Source of the DNA: CANKHA01 sp034668785
Lineage (GTDB): Bacteria > Pseudomonadota > Alphaproteobacteria > Rhizobiales > Xanthobacteraceae
Reading direction: 5' to 3'
DNA length: 31,820 nucleotides
NCBI GenBank assembly: GCA_034668785.1
Contig: JAXDOS010000126.1
Location: 1-31,820 of the forward strand
The notes under the pieces were generated by a model. It saw only the letters and a list, made by a program, of their open reading frames with translations. It did no database searches and was not told the origin of the DNA. How positions within the stretch are numbered: position 1 is the first letter of the stretch; each line of letters starts with the position of its first letter. Below are positions 24,269 to 31,820 of the stretch, piece after piece. A program made the translations under genes and the position numbers.

Positions 24269-24441
24269 GAGATAGTCTCCATCGTGGAAATGTCAGGGCG
24301 CCGAGAGCGCCGCCTGCAAATCAAGATGGGGATGGTTGCCTTACAACGGCATGGCGGCCGGATTAAAACTTTGTAACGTTATCGCGGTATAAATCTACAG
24401 TAACTTCAATAGCTTACGAGAAAATACGAACTAAAAGCCGA

Positions 24442-24918
24442 TCAGTCCTTATCCACCAGCTTCGCTAAGCGTGCCTCCTCCTCAGGTGTAAGCCTATCTT
24501 GCAGCCCCTGGGCTAAGGCGAACTGGCCACTTCTCCGGCGAGCCAAGACAATTAATACCAGCGCACCGACAAGCAGTAACGCTGGCGGTCCCAGCCATAA
24601 CAAGGCGGTGTGCCAGGCGAATGGAGGCTTCAACAGCACGAACTCGCCATAGCGTGCGACTAAAAAGTCCAGAACTTGGCGGTCGTCGTCGCCGCCCTTT
24701 AGACGTTCCCGCAAAAGAACACGCAGGTCGCGCGCCAACGGCGCCTCGGAATCGTCAATCGATTGGTTCTGACATACGAGGCAACGCAGCTGTTGCGACA
24801 GCGCCCGCGCCCGCGCTTCGAGCGCGGGATCGGGCAGCACCTCATCCGGCTGAACTGCGAAGGCAGTGGGCGCCGCGATCATCGCCAAGACAATAGCGAC
24901 ATATCGCAGCCAGGCCAT
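24442..24918 (-). CDS. ccmH: Cytochrome c maturation protein CcmH (CycL)
   Basis: Membrane-anchored periplasmic thiol-disulfide protein that helps keep the CxxCH cysteines of apocytochrome c reduced and presents them to the CcmF heme ligation complex. It is 158 residues, with an N-terminal signal sequence (about 1-21), the redox motif LRCLVCQNQS (Cys46 and Cys49), and a C-terminal membrane helix (about 103-125). It follows ccmF by 3 bases, as the last gene of the ccmIEFH unit. This is the short alphaproteobacterial form, without the TPR half, which is the separate CcmI here. Confidence 0.95.
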   Translation of the reverse strand: MAWLRYVAIVLAMIAAPTAFAVQPDEVLPDPALEARARALSQQLRCLVCQNQSIDDSEAPLARDLRVLLRERLKGGDDDRQVLDFLVARYGEFVLLKPPFAWHTALLWLGPPALLLVGALVLIVLARRRSGQFALAQGLQDRLTPEEEARLAKLVDKD

Positions 24919-24921
24919 GCT

Positions 24922-26907
24922 TCACTCCGCCGGCGCGAGAGTTGCGGCTTTCGCCTTCGCGGGCCGCGGTGCACCGACGCGCAACCGGCGGTCGGAAAGC
25001 GAAAGCCCACCGCCCAGGAACATGACGATTGCGCCGAGCCAGATCAGAAGCACCAGAGGCTTATGATAGAGCCGCACCGCGATTGAGCCGTCGGGATTTG
25101 GCTCGCCAAGCGAGAGATAGAGTTGGCTCACGCCGCGCGTCATCAAAGCGGCCTCGCTTGTCGCGCTGCCGCGGCTGGGGAAGCTGCGCTTCCCCGGCTC
25201 CATGGTTCCGAGGATGGTACCGTTGCTGCGCACCGTGAAGGTAGCGATAAGCTCGCTGTAGTTTGGTCCTTGCCGCGGCGTCAGGCCTTCGAAGGTGAGG
25301 TCGTACTGCCGCAAAGAGATGGTTTCGTTTGGTCTTACTGAAGCGATCCGCTCGGCGCCCCAGGTCGTCTCGCAGATGACTCCCATCAGCGTGATGCCGA
25401 TACCGATATGCGCGACCGCGCCACCCCAAACGGAGCGCGGAAGGCCCGCGGCGCGTTTCGCAGCAACGGCGAACGGCAGTTGGATAACTCCCGAGCGTTC
25501 GATGATGTCGGTGACCGCTCCCGCGATGACGAACACGGCCAATCCGATGCCGAACGGCGCCAGCACCGGCGCTCCACCGGCGATCACGAAAGTCGCAGCG
25601 ATGCCGACAAGGGCGATTGCGAAAGCGCCGAAAAGGCGCTGTGCCACGCCCAGCACATCTCCGCGTTTCCAGGCTAACAGCGGCCCGAACGGCATGGCCA
25701 CGAGCACCGGAATGAATAGCGGCCCGAAGGTCGCATTGAAGAAGGGCGCGCCGACCGAAATCTTGTCACCTGTCAATGCTTCGAGCACCAGCGGATAGAG
25801 CGTGCCGACGAACACGGTGGCGCAGGCCGTGGTCAGAAAAAGATTGTTGAGAACCAGTGCACCTTCACGGGAGACGGGCGCGAATAGGCCGCCTTGTTTC
25901 AGCAGCGGCGCCCGCCAGGCGAATAACGAGAGGCCGCCGCCGATGAAGAGAACCAGGATTGCCAGGATGAAGACGCCTCGCAGCGGATCGCTTGCGAAGG
26001 TATGTACCGACGTGAGGACACCGGAGCGCACCAAGAAGGTGCCGACGAGCGACAGAGAAAAAGCCAGGATCGCAAGCAGCAGCGTCCACACCTTCAACCC
26101 GTTGCGCTTCTCCATGACCACCGCCGAATGCAGCAGCGCGGTGCCGGCAAGCCACGGCATGAATGACGCATTCTCGACCGGGTCCCAGAACCACCAGCCG
26201 CCCCAACCAAGCTCGTAATAAGCCCAGTAAGAACCCATCGCGATGCCGATGGTGAGAAACATCCAAGCAGCAAGGGTCCAGGGCCGCACCCAGCGCGCCC
26301 AAGCGGCATCGATCCGGCCGTCAATCAACGCCGCGATGGCAAAAGAAAACGAGATCGAAAATCCGACATAGCCGAGATAGAGCAGCGGCGGGTGGATGGC
26401 GAGGCCGAGATCCTGCAGCAAGGGATTGAGGTCGCGCCCTTCGAACGGTGCTTCCGGCAGCCGCGCAAAGGGATTGGAAGTCAGAAGGATAAAGAGCAGG
26501 AATGCCGAAGCGATCCACGATTGCACGCTAAGCACGTTGGCCTTCAGCGTCGCCGGCAGATTGCTGCCGAACAGCGCCACCAGCGCGCCGAACAACGCGA
26601 GAATGAAGACCCACAGCAGCATGGAGCCTTCGTGGTTTCCCCAGACGCTGGTGATTTTGTAGACGAGCGGCATGGCCGAATGAGAATTTTCAAACACCGT
26701 CACCACCGAGAAATCAGACGTGACGTAGCAAGCAACCAGCGCGGCAAAGGCGACGGCGATGAAAAAGAATTGCGCCAGCGCGGTGGGAGCGGCGACGCTC
26801 ATCAGCGCCGGATCGTTGCTGCGGGCGCCGAGAAATGGCACGAATGCCTGGATCAGCGCCAAGCCCAATGCCAACACCAAGGCGTAGTGACCAAGCTCGG
26901 CAATCAT
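24922..26907 (-). CDS. ccmF: Heme lyase CcmF (CycK)
   Basis: Inner-membrane core of the cytochrome c heme ligation complex, which takes heme from holo-CcmE and joins it to apocytochrome c. The 661-residue protein has about 15 membrane helices and the tryptophan-rich WWD signature WGGWWFWDPVENASFMPW at about 235-252. The frame opens at 26943, but the ATG at 26907 overlaps the ccmE stop as ATGA and starts with the usual MIAELGHYAL, so it is chosen. It lies between ccmE and ccmH in a tightly packed operon. Confidence 0.96.
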   Translation of the reverse strand: MIAELGHYALVLALGLALIQAFVPFLGARSNDPALMSVAAPTALAQFFFIAVAFAALVACYVTSDFSVVTVFENSHSAMPLVYKITSVWGNHEGSMLLWVFILALFGALVALFGSNLPATLKANVLSVQSWIASAFLLFILLTSNPFARLPEAPFEGRDLNPLLQDLGLAIHPPLLYLGYVGFSISFSFAIAALIDGRIDAAWARWVRPWTLAAWMFLTIGIAMGSYWAYYELGWGGWWFWDPVENASFMPWLAGTALLHSAVVMEKRNGLKVWTLLLAILAFSLSLVGTFLVRSGVLTSVHTFASDPLRGVFILAILVLFIGGGLSLFAWRAPLLKQGGLFAPVSREGALVLNNLFLTTACATVFVGTLYPLVLEALTGDKISVGAPFFNATFGPLFIPVLVAMPFGPLLAWKRGDVLGVAQRLFGAFAIALVGIAATFVIAGGAPVLAPFGIGLAVFVIAGAVTDIIERSGVIQLPFAVAAKRAAGLPRSVWGGAVAHIGIGITLMGVICETTWGAERIASVRPNETISLRQYDLTFEGLTPRQGPNYSELIATFTVRSNGTILGTMEPGKRSFPSRGSATSEAALMTRGVSQLYLSLGEPNPDGSIAVRLYHKPLVLLIWLGAIVMFLGGGLSLSDRRLRVGAPRPAKAKAATLAPAE

Positions 26908-27362
26908 CGCGCACCGGCCTTTTTGTCGTAATCGTCCTTCCACCGGCCCTGTTTCTTCAAGCTATCGGCGACTTCCTTGGGCATGTAATTTTCATCGTGC
27001 TTGGCGAGCACGGTGTCCGCGCGAAATACGCCGCCTTGGTCGAGCGCCCCCTCGGTGACCACGCCCTGCCCTTCGCGAAACAAGTCCGGCAGCACGCCTT
27101 GATAGGCGACCGGTACCGTACGGCTTCCATCCGTGAGTTGAAATTGAACGGCGAGATTGTCGCCGCGCATGACGCTGCCGGATGCCACCAATCCGCCGAG
27201 GCGAATGCGTGTCCCCGGCAGCACATGCTTTTCCACGACGTCGGTTGGAGAATTGAAAAAGACGATGGAGTCCTTCAGCGCGCTCAACACCAGCGCCGCC
27301 GCGAGGCCCAGCACGGCCAGCCCCGTGCCGATCAGAGTGATGCGACGCTGTTTGCGAGTCAT
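26904..27362 (-). CDS. ccmE: Heme chaperone CcmE (CycJ)
   Basis: Membrane-anchored periplasmic heme chaperone that covalently holds heme before passing it to CcmF. The 152-residue protein has a basic N-terminus, one membrane helix (about 8-29), an OB-fold domain with the GTRIRLGGLV strand, and the heme attachment motif KHDENYMP with His122 and Tyr126. The tail after this motif is basic. It begins 8 bases after ccmI and overlaps ccmF by four bases. Confidence 0.96.
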   Translation of the reverse strand: MTRKQRRITLIGTGLAVLGLAAALVLSALKDSIVFFNSPTDVVEKHVLPGTRIRLGGLVASGSVMRGDNLAVQFQLTDGSRTVPVAYQGVLPDLFREGQGVVTEGALDQGGVFRADTVLAKHDENYMPKEVADSLKKQGRWKDDYDKKAGAR

Positions 27363-27370
27363 GCCTATCG

Positions 27371-28474
27371 TCAGCCTTGCAGCCCGAGACCTTTGACCAG
27401 GTCGTCGAGCTGGCGGAGTTTAGCCGGATCATTCCCGATAGAGCGACGGGCGTCCGCTGCGGCAGCCAGCGCCTTATCGCGCTCGCCGAGGACACTATAG
27501 GCCCGCACCAGGCGTAACCACCCATCGATATCGCTGCCGTCGCTTTTGAGACGGGTCGCGAGCCGGTCGACCATGCCGGCGATCATTTCTTGGCGTTGCC
27601 CGGGATTTAGTTCAGAAGCAGCGGCGACATCGTCCGCGCTTGGTCCGGGCGAACTCGCCGGAGGCGCCGCCTCGACGTGAGCCAAGGCACTGCGCACGAA
27701 CTCGGCCCAGGGCGCGTCGTTTGGCGCCGACGCCAGCATGGCGCGCCAGATCGCGGCGGCTTCCGCGTGCCGGCCGTCTTGCTCGGCGGCAAGCCCGAGG
27801 AAGTAACGCGCCTTCGGGTCGGTGGCATCCAGCGCGAGCGCGCGGTCGAAGGCCTGCTTCGCCTCGGCGGTGACGACGCCGTTGGCGACAGCAACCAGCG
27901 CCTCTCCGAGATTAGCTTCTCGTTGCGCGGTGGAACCGTTATAGGCGGCTGCGTTGCGCCATGCCTTCGCCGCGTCGTCGAAGCGCCCGAGTTGCATGTA
28001 AACCGGGGCGACGACTTCCCAGCCCCGTCCGTCTTTGGGGTTGCTTTCAAGATGCGCTTCGATCTGTGCCACCAGGCGATCGACCGGTGGATTTCCTTGC
28101 GCGTCACGAAGCGCCAGCGGTTGGCCCGGCAGCAAAGGAGAACCCAAACCAAGATAAATTACCGCACTGCCGATGGGCAAAAGAATCAGCGCCGCGATTG
28201 CCGCCATGCGGCGGCGCCAAACGGACGAAACCATTTGGTCGTCGGTCCGGTCGGCGGCGGCGAGGAGACGGCGCGAGACCTCGACCCGGGCCGCTTCCGC
28301 CTCCACCTCGCCGATGCGGCCGGCGGCACGGTCACGGGCGATTTCCTCGAGTTGATCGCGGTAGACAAGAACGTCGTTGCTGGTGGAAGTGGCGGCGCTT
28401 GGGCGGCTCAACGGCCACAACACAGCGAAAACCGCCACGGCCGTCATTACCGCCAATACGAACCACAGGGTCAT
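27371..28474 (-). CDS. ccmI: Cytochrome c maturation protein CcmI (CycH)
   Basis: Inner-membrane apocytochrome c chaperone of the heme ligation complex, 367 residues. Two membrane helices (about 3-20 and 94-112) flank a cytoplasmic segment with the family-typical VYRDQLEEIARDRAAGRI motif. The periplasmic C-terminal part (about 130-365) contains TPR-like repeats (for example GWEVVAPVYMQLGRFDDAAKAWRNA written in segments as GWEVVAPVYMQLGR and FDDAAKAWRNA) that grip the C-terminal helix of apocytochromes. It is the first gene of the ccmIEFH unit; the companion ccmABCDG genes are not in this window. Confidence 0.94.
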   Translation of the reverse strand: MTLWFVLAVMTAVAVFAVLWPLSRPSAATSTSNDVLVYRDQLEEIARDRAAGRIGEVEAEAARVEVSRRLLAAADRTDDQMVSSVWRRRMAAIAALILLPIGSAVIYLGLGSPLLPGQPLALRDAQGNPPVDRLVAQIEAHLESNPKDGRGWEVVAPVYMQLGRFDDAAKAWRNAAAYNGSTAQREANLGEALVAVANGVVTAEAKQAFDRALALDATDPKARYFLGLAAEQDGRHAEAAAIWRAMLASAPNDAPWAEFVRSALAHVEAAPPASSPGPSADDVAAASELNPGQRQEMIAGMVDRLATRLKSDGSDIDGWLRLVRAYSVLGERDKALAAAADARRSIGNDPAKLRQLDDLVKGLGLQG

Positions 28475-28586
28475 AGCGCTCTTTTAGCAACTCTAAGCCG
28501 GCAACGCGCATGCAGCCAGGGCGTCACCCCCGCTGGGCGGCGCTTCGGAGGCGCGACACTAAGCCCAAAAATGGTCGCGGAGCGAA

Positions 28587-29072
28587 TTAGCCCTGAGCAG
28601 TCCAGGTGCCGTCTGGATTACGGCACGCCTCGCCCCGCATGCTTTGGGGCTTTCCATCGATATAAACTGTGTGGGTATAGGGACGGCACTTCGTGCCATG
28701 CGCTTGGTAGGCGGCACCGGGAACCACCGAACCGTAACGGCCCGAATCAGGGTTTCGCCACGCCACAGGCGCACCGGACTGACCGGATTCCAGCGCCTGC
28801 ATCTGCGCCGCGTAGGCGCGCTGCTTATCCTCGTCGTCCATCGAGGCGCCGATACGATTTCCGATCAAGCCGCCGATGGCAGCGCCCGCAATCCCCGCCG
28901 CAATACGCTCGCCTGGACCGCCGCCGATCTGCGAGCCGATCAGAGCGCCGCCAACGGCGCCGACAAGCGTACCGGTATTCTCTTTCGGCCCCGTGCCCGT
29001 TTGCGGGTTTCCGGCGCAGCCCGCGAGGGTGAACCCAACACATACGACGCCGAAAATTTTGGCTGCAGACAT
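28587..29072 (-). CDS. Glycine-zipper outer-membrane lipoprotein (17 kDa surface antigen-like)
   Basis: Predicted lipoprotein of 161 residues. The signal peptide ends in a lipobox LAGC with Cys19 as the lipidation site. A glycine-zipper segment (about 37-75, GAVGGALIGSQIGG and GIAGAAIGGLIGNRIG) may insert in or pack against a membrane, and a C-terminal domain (about 95-160) carries conserved tryptophan, cysteine and the RPYTHTVYIDG motif seen in rickettsial 17 kDa antigen-like proteins. The frame extends upstream to 29165, but the ATG at 29072 with GGGGGGT before it starts the signal peptide correctly. It sits between feuQ and ccmI on the same strand. The exact function is unknown; family members help envelope integrity. 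Confidence 0.85.
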   Translation of the reverse strand: MSAAKIFGVVCVGFTLAGCAGNPQTGTGPKENTGTLVGAVGGALIGSQIGGGPGERIAAGIAGAAIGGLIGNRIGASMDDEDKQRAYAAQMQALESGQSGAPVAWRNPDSGRYGSVVPGAAYQAHGTKCRPYTHTVYIDGKPQSMRGEACRNPDGTWTAQG

Positions 29073-29174
29073 AGTCACCCCCCGATCGACGAATTCATTA
29101 GCAGCGGCAAATAGTAGCCGCGACCATCTAGCTAGAGGATTCGATTGGGGCAAAACTCTGTCCATACCCGGCCA

Positions 29175-30560
29175 TCAGCCGCTGGGCGAAGCCCCCGGCA
29201 GCACCAATTCAGCGCGCAAGCCGCCGATGGGCGCGGTGCCGAGATTGAGGGCGCCGCCATAAAGGCCGGCCAGTTCAACCACGATAGATAAGCCCAGTCC
29301 GGATCCGGGTTTGGTTTCGTCCAACCGCCGTCCGCGGTGTGCCACCTGCTCGCGCTCGGACGGTGAAAGTCCGCGGCCGTCGTCATCGACCACAATGCGC
29401 ACTACTTGCCGGTCCGAGCTCGCATCCGGCCGTTCGCATATGACCTCGACGGCAACGCGCGATTGCGCCCATTTGCAGGCGTTGTCGAGAAGATTGCCGA
29501 TCATCTCCTCAAGGTCCTGGCGTTCGCCAAGGAAGCGCGCGTGCTCAGGCGCATCCACTTCGATCGCGAGTTCCTTGTCGCGATGGATTTTTTCCATCGA
29601 GCGCGCCAGTGAGGTCACCACCGGCGGCACGTCGGTGAGCGTGGCGATCACCGTCAAGCGCGCGGCGAGCCGCGCGCGTTCCAGATGACGGGCGACCTGG
29701 TCGCGCATGATGTCGGTCTGCTCGCGTACTTTCATCGCGAAAGGATCGTCGCCGCGCGACGACGCCTCATTGACCATGACCGAGAGCGGCGTTTTCAGCG
29801 CATGGGCGAGATTGCCGACATGGGTGCGCGCGCGCTCGACGATTTCGCGGTTGGCATCGATGAGAGCGTTGGTTTCGCGGGCGAGCGGCGCAATCTCGTC
29901 CGGAAATTTTCCCTCCAGCCGTTCCGCGGTGCCGGAGCGGATCGCGGTCAAGGCCTCGGAAATACGCTTCAGCGGAGCCAGGCCGAACCGGACCTGGAAC
30001 ATTGTCGTGAGAAGAAGGACGACCGTCAAAGCACCGAAGGTGATCGCAAGCGTCCGATAGAAGGCGTAGGTTTCATCCTCGATCTCGCTGGCGTCGCCGG
30101 CGACCGACACCAGGAAACGCCCATCGTCCCCAAGGTCGAGCGGGAGTTCAGCGAGCCTCAGCGTCACATCCTCGGGGCCCTGCACATAGCCCGTCCGCGG
30201 CTCGCCGATTTCGGTGGGAACTTCCGCCCGTTGAAGATGCGGCAGCCCGCCATCCCATAGGGATCGCGAGGAGCGCACGTCCTTTTTTCCATCGAGGCGG
30301 GCGACCTGCCAGTACCAGCCGGAGAGCGGCAAATCGAAAGGCTTTTCACTGAGCGATTGCGCGAATCTTATGCCGGGTTCCTCAGGCGAGGTGAGATCGG
30401 CGACCAGTGTGCGCAGATACAATTCGAGACGGCGGTCGAAAGTACGCTCCACCGCGTGGCGGTAAAGCGAAGACAGCACGACCGCGGTAATGATGAGGAT
30501 GACGACGGTCCAACCCGTCGCCGAGAGAAAAAGACGCAGCGCAAGAGAGTTGGCGCGCAT
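29175..30560 (-). CDS. feuQ: FeuQ-like sensor histidine kinase (PhoQ type)
   Basis: Inner-membrane sensor kinase of 461 residues: helix 1 (about 13-33), a periplasmic domain of about 135 residues, helix 2 (about 169-189), a HAMP-like linker (190-245), HisKA with His253 in LAHALKTPLS, and HATPase (GNLLDNACKWA, DDDGRGL, GSGLGLSIVVELAG). The residue after the phosphoacceptor is Ala rather than Asp/Glu, as in the PhoQ-like HSLKTPL motif. It starts 3 bases after feuP. The gene order with cycHJKL and degP matches rhizobial feuPQ, which is reported to control iron uptake in R. leguminosarum and osmoadaptation/cyclic glucan export in S. meliloti. The name rests on this synteny and resemblance. Confidence 0.8.
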   Translation of the reverse strand: MRANSLALRLFLSATGWTVVILIITAVVLSSLYRHAVERTFDRRLELYLRTLVADLTSPEEPGIRFAQSLSEKPFDLPLSGWYWQVARLDGKKDVRSSRSLWDGGLPHLQRAEVPTEIGEPRTGYVQGPEDVTLRLAELPLDLGDDGRFLVSVAGDASEIEDETYAFYRTLAITFGALTVVLLLTTMFQVRFGLAPLKRISEALTAIRSGTAERLEGKFPDEIAPLARETNALIDANREIVERARTHVGNLAHALKTPLSVMVNEASSRGDDPFAMKVREQTDIMRDQVARHLERARLAARLTVIATLTDVPPVVTSLARSMEKIHRDKELAIEVDAPEHARFLGERQDLEEMIGNLLDNACKWAQSRVAVEVICERPDASSDRQVVRIVVDDDGRGLSPSEREQVAHRGRRLDETKPGSGLGLSIVVELAGLYGGALNLGTAPIGGLRAELVLPGASPSG

Positions 30561-30563
30561 GCG

Positions 30564-31235
30564 TCAACGCGCATCGGCAGGGGGAGTGAGGAGATAGCCG
30601 AGGCCGCGGACGGTCTGGATGACGTCGACGCCGAGCTTCTTGCGGATGCGGCCGACGAAGACTTCGATGGTGTTGGAATCCCGGTCGAAGTCCTGATCGT
30701 AGAGATGCTCGACGAGTTCGGTGCGCGAAACCACGCGGCCGGTGTGATGCATCAGGTAGGAAAGCAGACGGTATTCGTGGGAGGTGAGCTTCACCGGGTT
30801 GCCGTCGACCGCGACCCGCCCGGTGCGGGTGTCGAGGCGAACGGGGCCGCAGGTGAATTCGCTCTTGGCATGCCCGGCTGAACGCCGCAGCAAGGCGCGG
30901 ACGCGCGCGAGAACTTCTTCGAGATGGAAAGGTTTGGCAACGTAGTCGTCGGCACCGGCGTCGAAGCCCTGGACTTTGTCGCTCCAGCGGTCCCGCGCGG
31001 TAAGAATGAGCACCGGCATGGCGCGGCCGGCGCGGCGCCATGCTTCCAGCACCGAAATCCCGTCCATCTTCGGCAGGCCGATGTCGAGGATGACGGCGTC
31101 GTAGGGTTCGGATTCGCCGAGATAGTGGCCTTCCTCGCCGTCAAAGGCGCGATCGACCACGTAGCCCGCCTCGGTCAACGCCGTTGCCAGTTGACGGTTG
31201 AGGTCCGGGTCGTCCTCGATCACCAGAAGGCGCAA
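30564..31235 (-). CDS. feuP: FeuP-like OmpR-family response regulator
   Basis: Response regulator of 223 residues: receiver domain with Asp8/Asp9, phosphoacceptor Asp51 (AVILDIGLP) and the KPFHLEE lysine, then an OmpR/PhoB winged helix (about 125-220) with the motifs LTSHEYRLLSYLMHH, DQDFDRDSNTIEVFVGRIRKK and VRGLGYLL, close to the PhoP/FeuP group. The start codon is TTG (31233-31235) with GGAG 7 bases upstream; no ATG fits, since the protein must begin at RLLVIEDD. A direct repeat of 11-bp period lies about 140 bases upstream. It is followed 3 bases later by the kinase gene. Confidence 0.85.
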   Translation of the reverse strand: MRLLVIEDDPDLNRQLATALTEAGYVVDRAFDGEEGHYLGESEPYDAVILDIGLPKMDGISVLEAWRRAGRAMPVLILTARDRWSDKVQGFDAGADDYVAKPFHLEEVLARVRALLRRSAGHAKSEFTCGPVRLDTRTGRVAVDGNPVKLTSHEYRLLSYLMHHTGRVVSRTELVEHLYDQDFDRDSNTIEVFVGRIRKKLGVDVIQTVRGLGYLLTPPADAR

Positions 31236-31371
31236 ATCGATACTCCGTCAGCGCGGTTCGGATAGGCCTGTAGGCCTCGCCATCACCCGCGACTCACTCT
31301 GCCACCCCGGGCGGGCGGTGTCAGCATAGCGAGTATGACCACGCCGCGCCCCGGCTGATAGCCCCGCCTGA

Positions 31372-31389
31372 GTGAACGGGCGGTGAACG
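31372..31389 (-). repeat. Direct repeat CGTTCAC with 11-bp period upstream of feuP
   Basis: On the - strand, CGTTCAC occurs at 31389-31383 and again at 31378-31372, separated by CGCC, giving an 11-bp period (one helical turn). PhoP-type regulators of enterobacteria bind hexamer repeats of the same period (GTTTA-N5/6-GTTTA), so this is a candidate autoregulatory FeuP site. The repeat is seen; the binding is inference. Confidence 0.4.
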
Positions 31390-31413
31390 CCTTCCGTCAG
31401 GCCGCCGCGGCGC

Positions 31414-31820
31414 CTACTTCCGTTTGGTAATCGCCTTCACCACCTGCTCCACAATCGAAGGTACCGCTTCGCCGGTCAGCGCCGCCTGTTTCTCTTTACT
31501 TCGGCCCGACACATAGACCCCAAGCACGCCGAAACGCGCCGCCATGTAAGTCATGATGAGACCGGACAGGTTGGCGAGGCCATTGATGATATCGGCATCG
31601 CCATTCCACAGCCCGTGGCCGAGAACGACGGCAAATCCGGGACATTCCAGCAAAGTCAGTTCCAGCGCATAAAGCGGACGCCAGCTACGTTGTAGCGGGT
31701 CGCTGCTCACGGCCTCCGTCCTCATGGTCTGGCCGACCTCCCCGACTTGGACTTTGCCGACCTCGGCCAGTGCCGAGAGCCAATTCGCCTCGGCGACACG
31801 CGCGGCGTCCGCCACCGGAG
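31414..31820 (-). CDS. 3TM-type phage/gene-transfer-agent holin, N-terminus beyond the window
   Basis: Partial protein of at least 133 residues whose frame stays open to the window edge. It has an amphipathic N-terminal part (ALAEVGKVQVGEVGQTMRTE), then the SWRPLYALELTLLECPG motif, hydrophobic helices (about 47-68 and 80-103) and the GVYVSGRSKEK end, followed by a basic tail. The RSWRP start and the GxYVxGRSxEK end are typical of 3TM holins (the GTA_holin_3TM type) encoded by prophages and gene transfer agents. These make membrane pores that let an endolysin reach the wall. A GTG at 31815 may be internal. A partner endolysin, if any, would lie to the right of the window. Assignment is by motif resemblance only. 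Confidence 0.6.
   Translation of the reverse strand, partial: PVADAARVAEANWLSALAEVGKVQVGEVGQTMRTEAVSSDPLQRSWRPLYALELTLLECPGFAVVLGHGLWNGDADIINGLANLSGLIMTYMAARFGVLGVYVSGRSKEKQAALTGEAVPSIVEQVVKAITKRK

Noticed and set aside
23294..24376. 360-codon + strand frame opposite degP
   Set aside because: It is antisense to an intact DegP with a full catalytic triad; the translation is Arg/His/Asp-rich with no known fold.
28540..28554. Small GCGC...GCGC hairpin after the lipoprotein gene
   Set aside because: Only six base pairs including one wobble and no T-tract; common by chance at this GC content.
27677..29032. Open frame of 451 codons on the + strand opposite ccmI and the lipoprotein gene
   Set aside because: It is antisense to well-supported genes, has a low-complexity Arg/Gly/Ala-rich translation with no recognisable domain, and is expected in GC-rich DNA.
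31264..31277. AGGCCT repeated twice in the feuP leader
   Set aside because: The hexamer is itself a palindrome, the two copies are two bases apart and cannot fold well; likely chance.
1..31820. Search for CRISPR arrays, tRNA/rRNA genes, insertion sequences, toxin-antitoxin or defence genes
   Set aside because: No regularly spaced repeats, tRNA-like or rRNA-like sequence, transposase motifs or defence-family proteins were seen by eye; tRNAscan-SE, Rfam and ISfinder runs would be needed to be sure.

Overview
This is about 31.8 kb of GC-rich chromosomal DNA, most likely from an alphaproteobacterium of the order Hyphomicrobiales (Rhizobiales). The evidence is the gene order feuP-feuQ / ccmI-ccmE-ccmF-ccmH (cycHJKL) / degP, which is known from rhizobia, plus glnE beside a two-component system, two PleC/DivJ-type histidine kinases and a CtrA-like promoter motif. 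Coding density is very high. I see no rRNA, tRNA, insertion sequence, CRISPR array or clear genomic island, and no gap between genes exceeds 300 bases. The organism is inferred from gene content, not from a marker gene.

Left part (1-5980): a TRAP carboxylate transporter whose two membrane subunits (+ strand) face their periplasmic binding protein (- strand) tail to tail, then the Mrp/ApbC iron-sulfur carrier ATPase (- strand), a divergent beta-hydroxyacid dehydrogenase (+) and a glutathione S-transferase (-).

Middle part (6219-17418): a six-helix membrane histidine kinase followed by a four-cysteine DUF1289 protein and a membrane-anchored retropepsin-like protease (+); a TauE/SafE exporter and tRNA-dihydrouridine synthase A (-); then, divergently, a CDF metal transporter with an unusually long cytosolic tail, aminopeptidase N and a second, PAS-containing histidine kinase (+).

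Right part (17415-31820), all on the - strand, transcribed right to left: a partial 3TM phage/GTA-type holin at the window edge, the FeuP/FeuQ-like two-component system, a glycine-zipper lipoprotein, the ccmIEFH cytochrome c maturation genes, the periplasmic protease DegP, a second OmpR-type two-component system, and glnE, the adenylyltransferase/deadenylylase of glutamine synthetase. The theme is envelope and periplasm homeostasis, with nitrogen control at the distal end.

Most of the window is conserved housekeeping and signalling. I did not find a convincing new defence or mobile system. The points most worth checking are the CDF protein with three apparent C-terminal domains, an 11-bp-period direct repeat upstream of feuP, a perfect palindrome in the dusA/CDF divergent region, a hairpin beside the mrp ribosome binding site, a CtrA-like box before the first kinase, tandem hairpins after degP, coupling of glnE to a sensor kinase, and the holin fragment. 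Several start codons were moved from the longest reading frame because a ribosome binding site decides them; these are explained in the entries.
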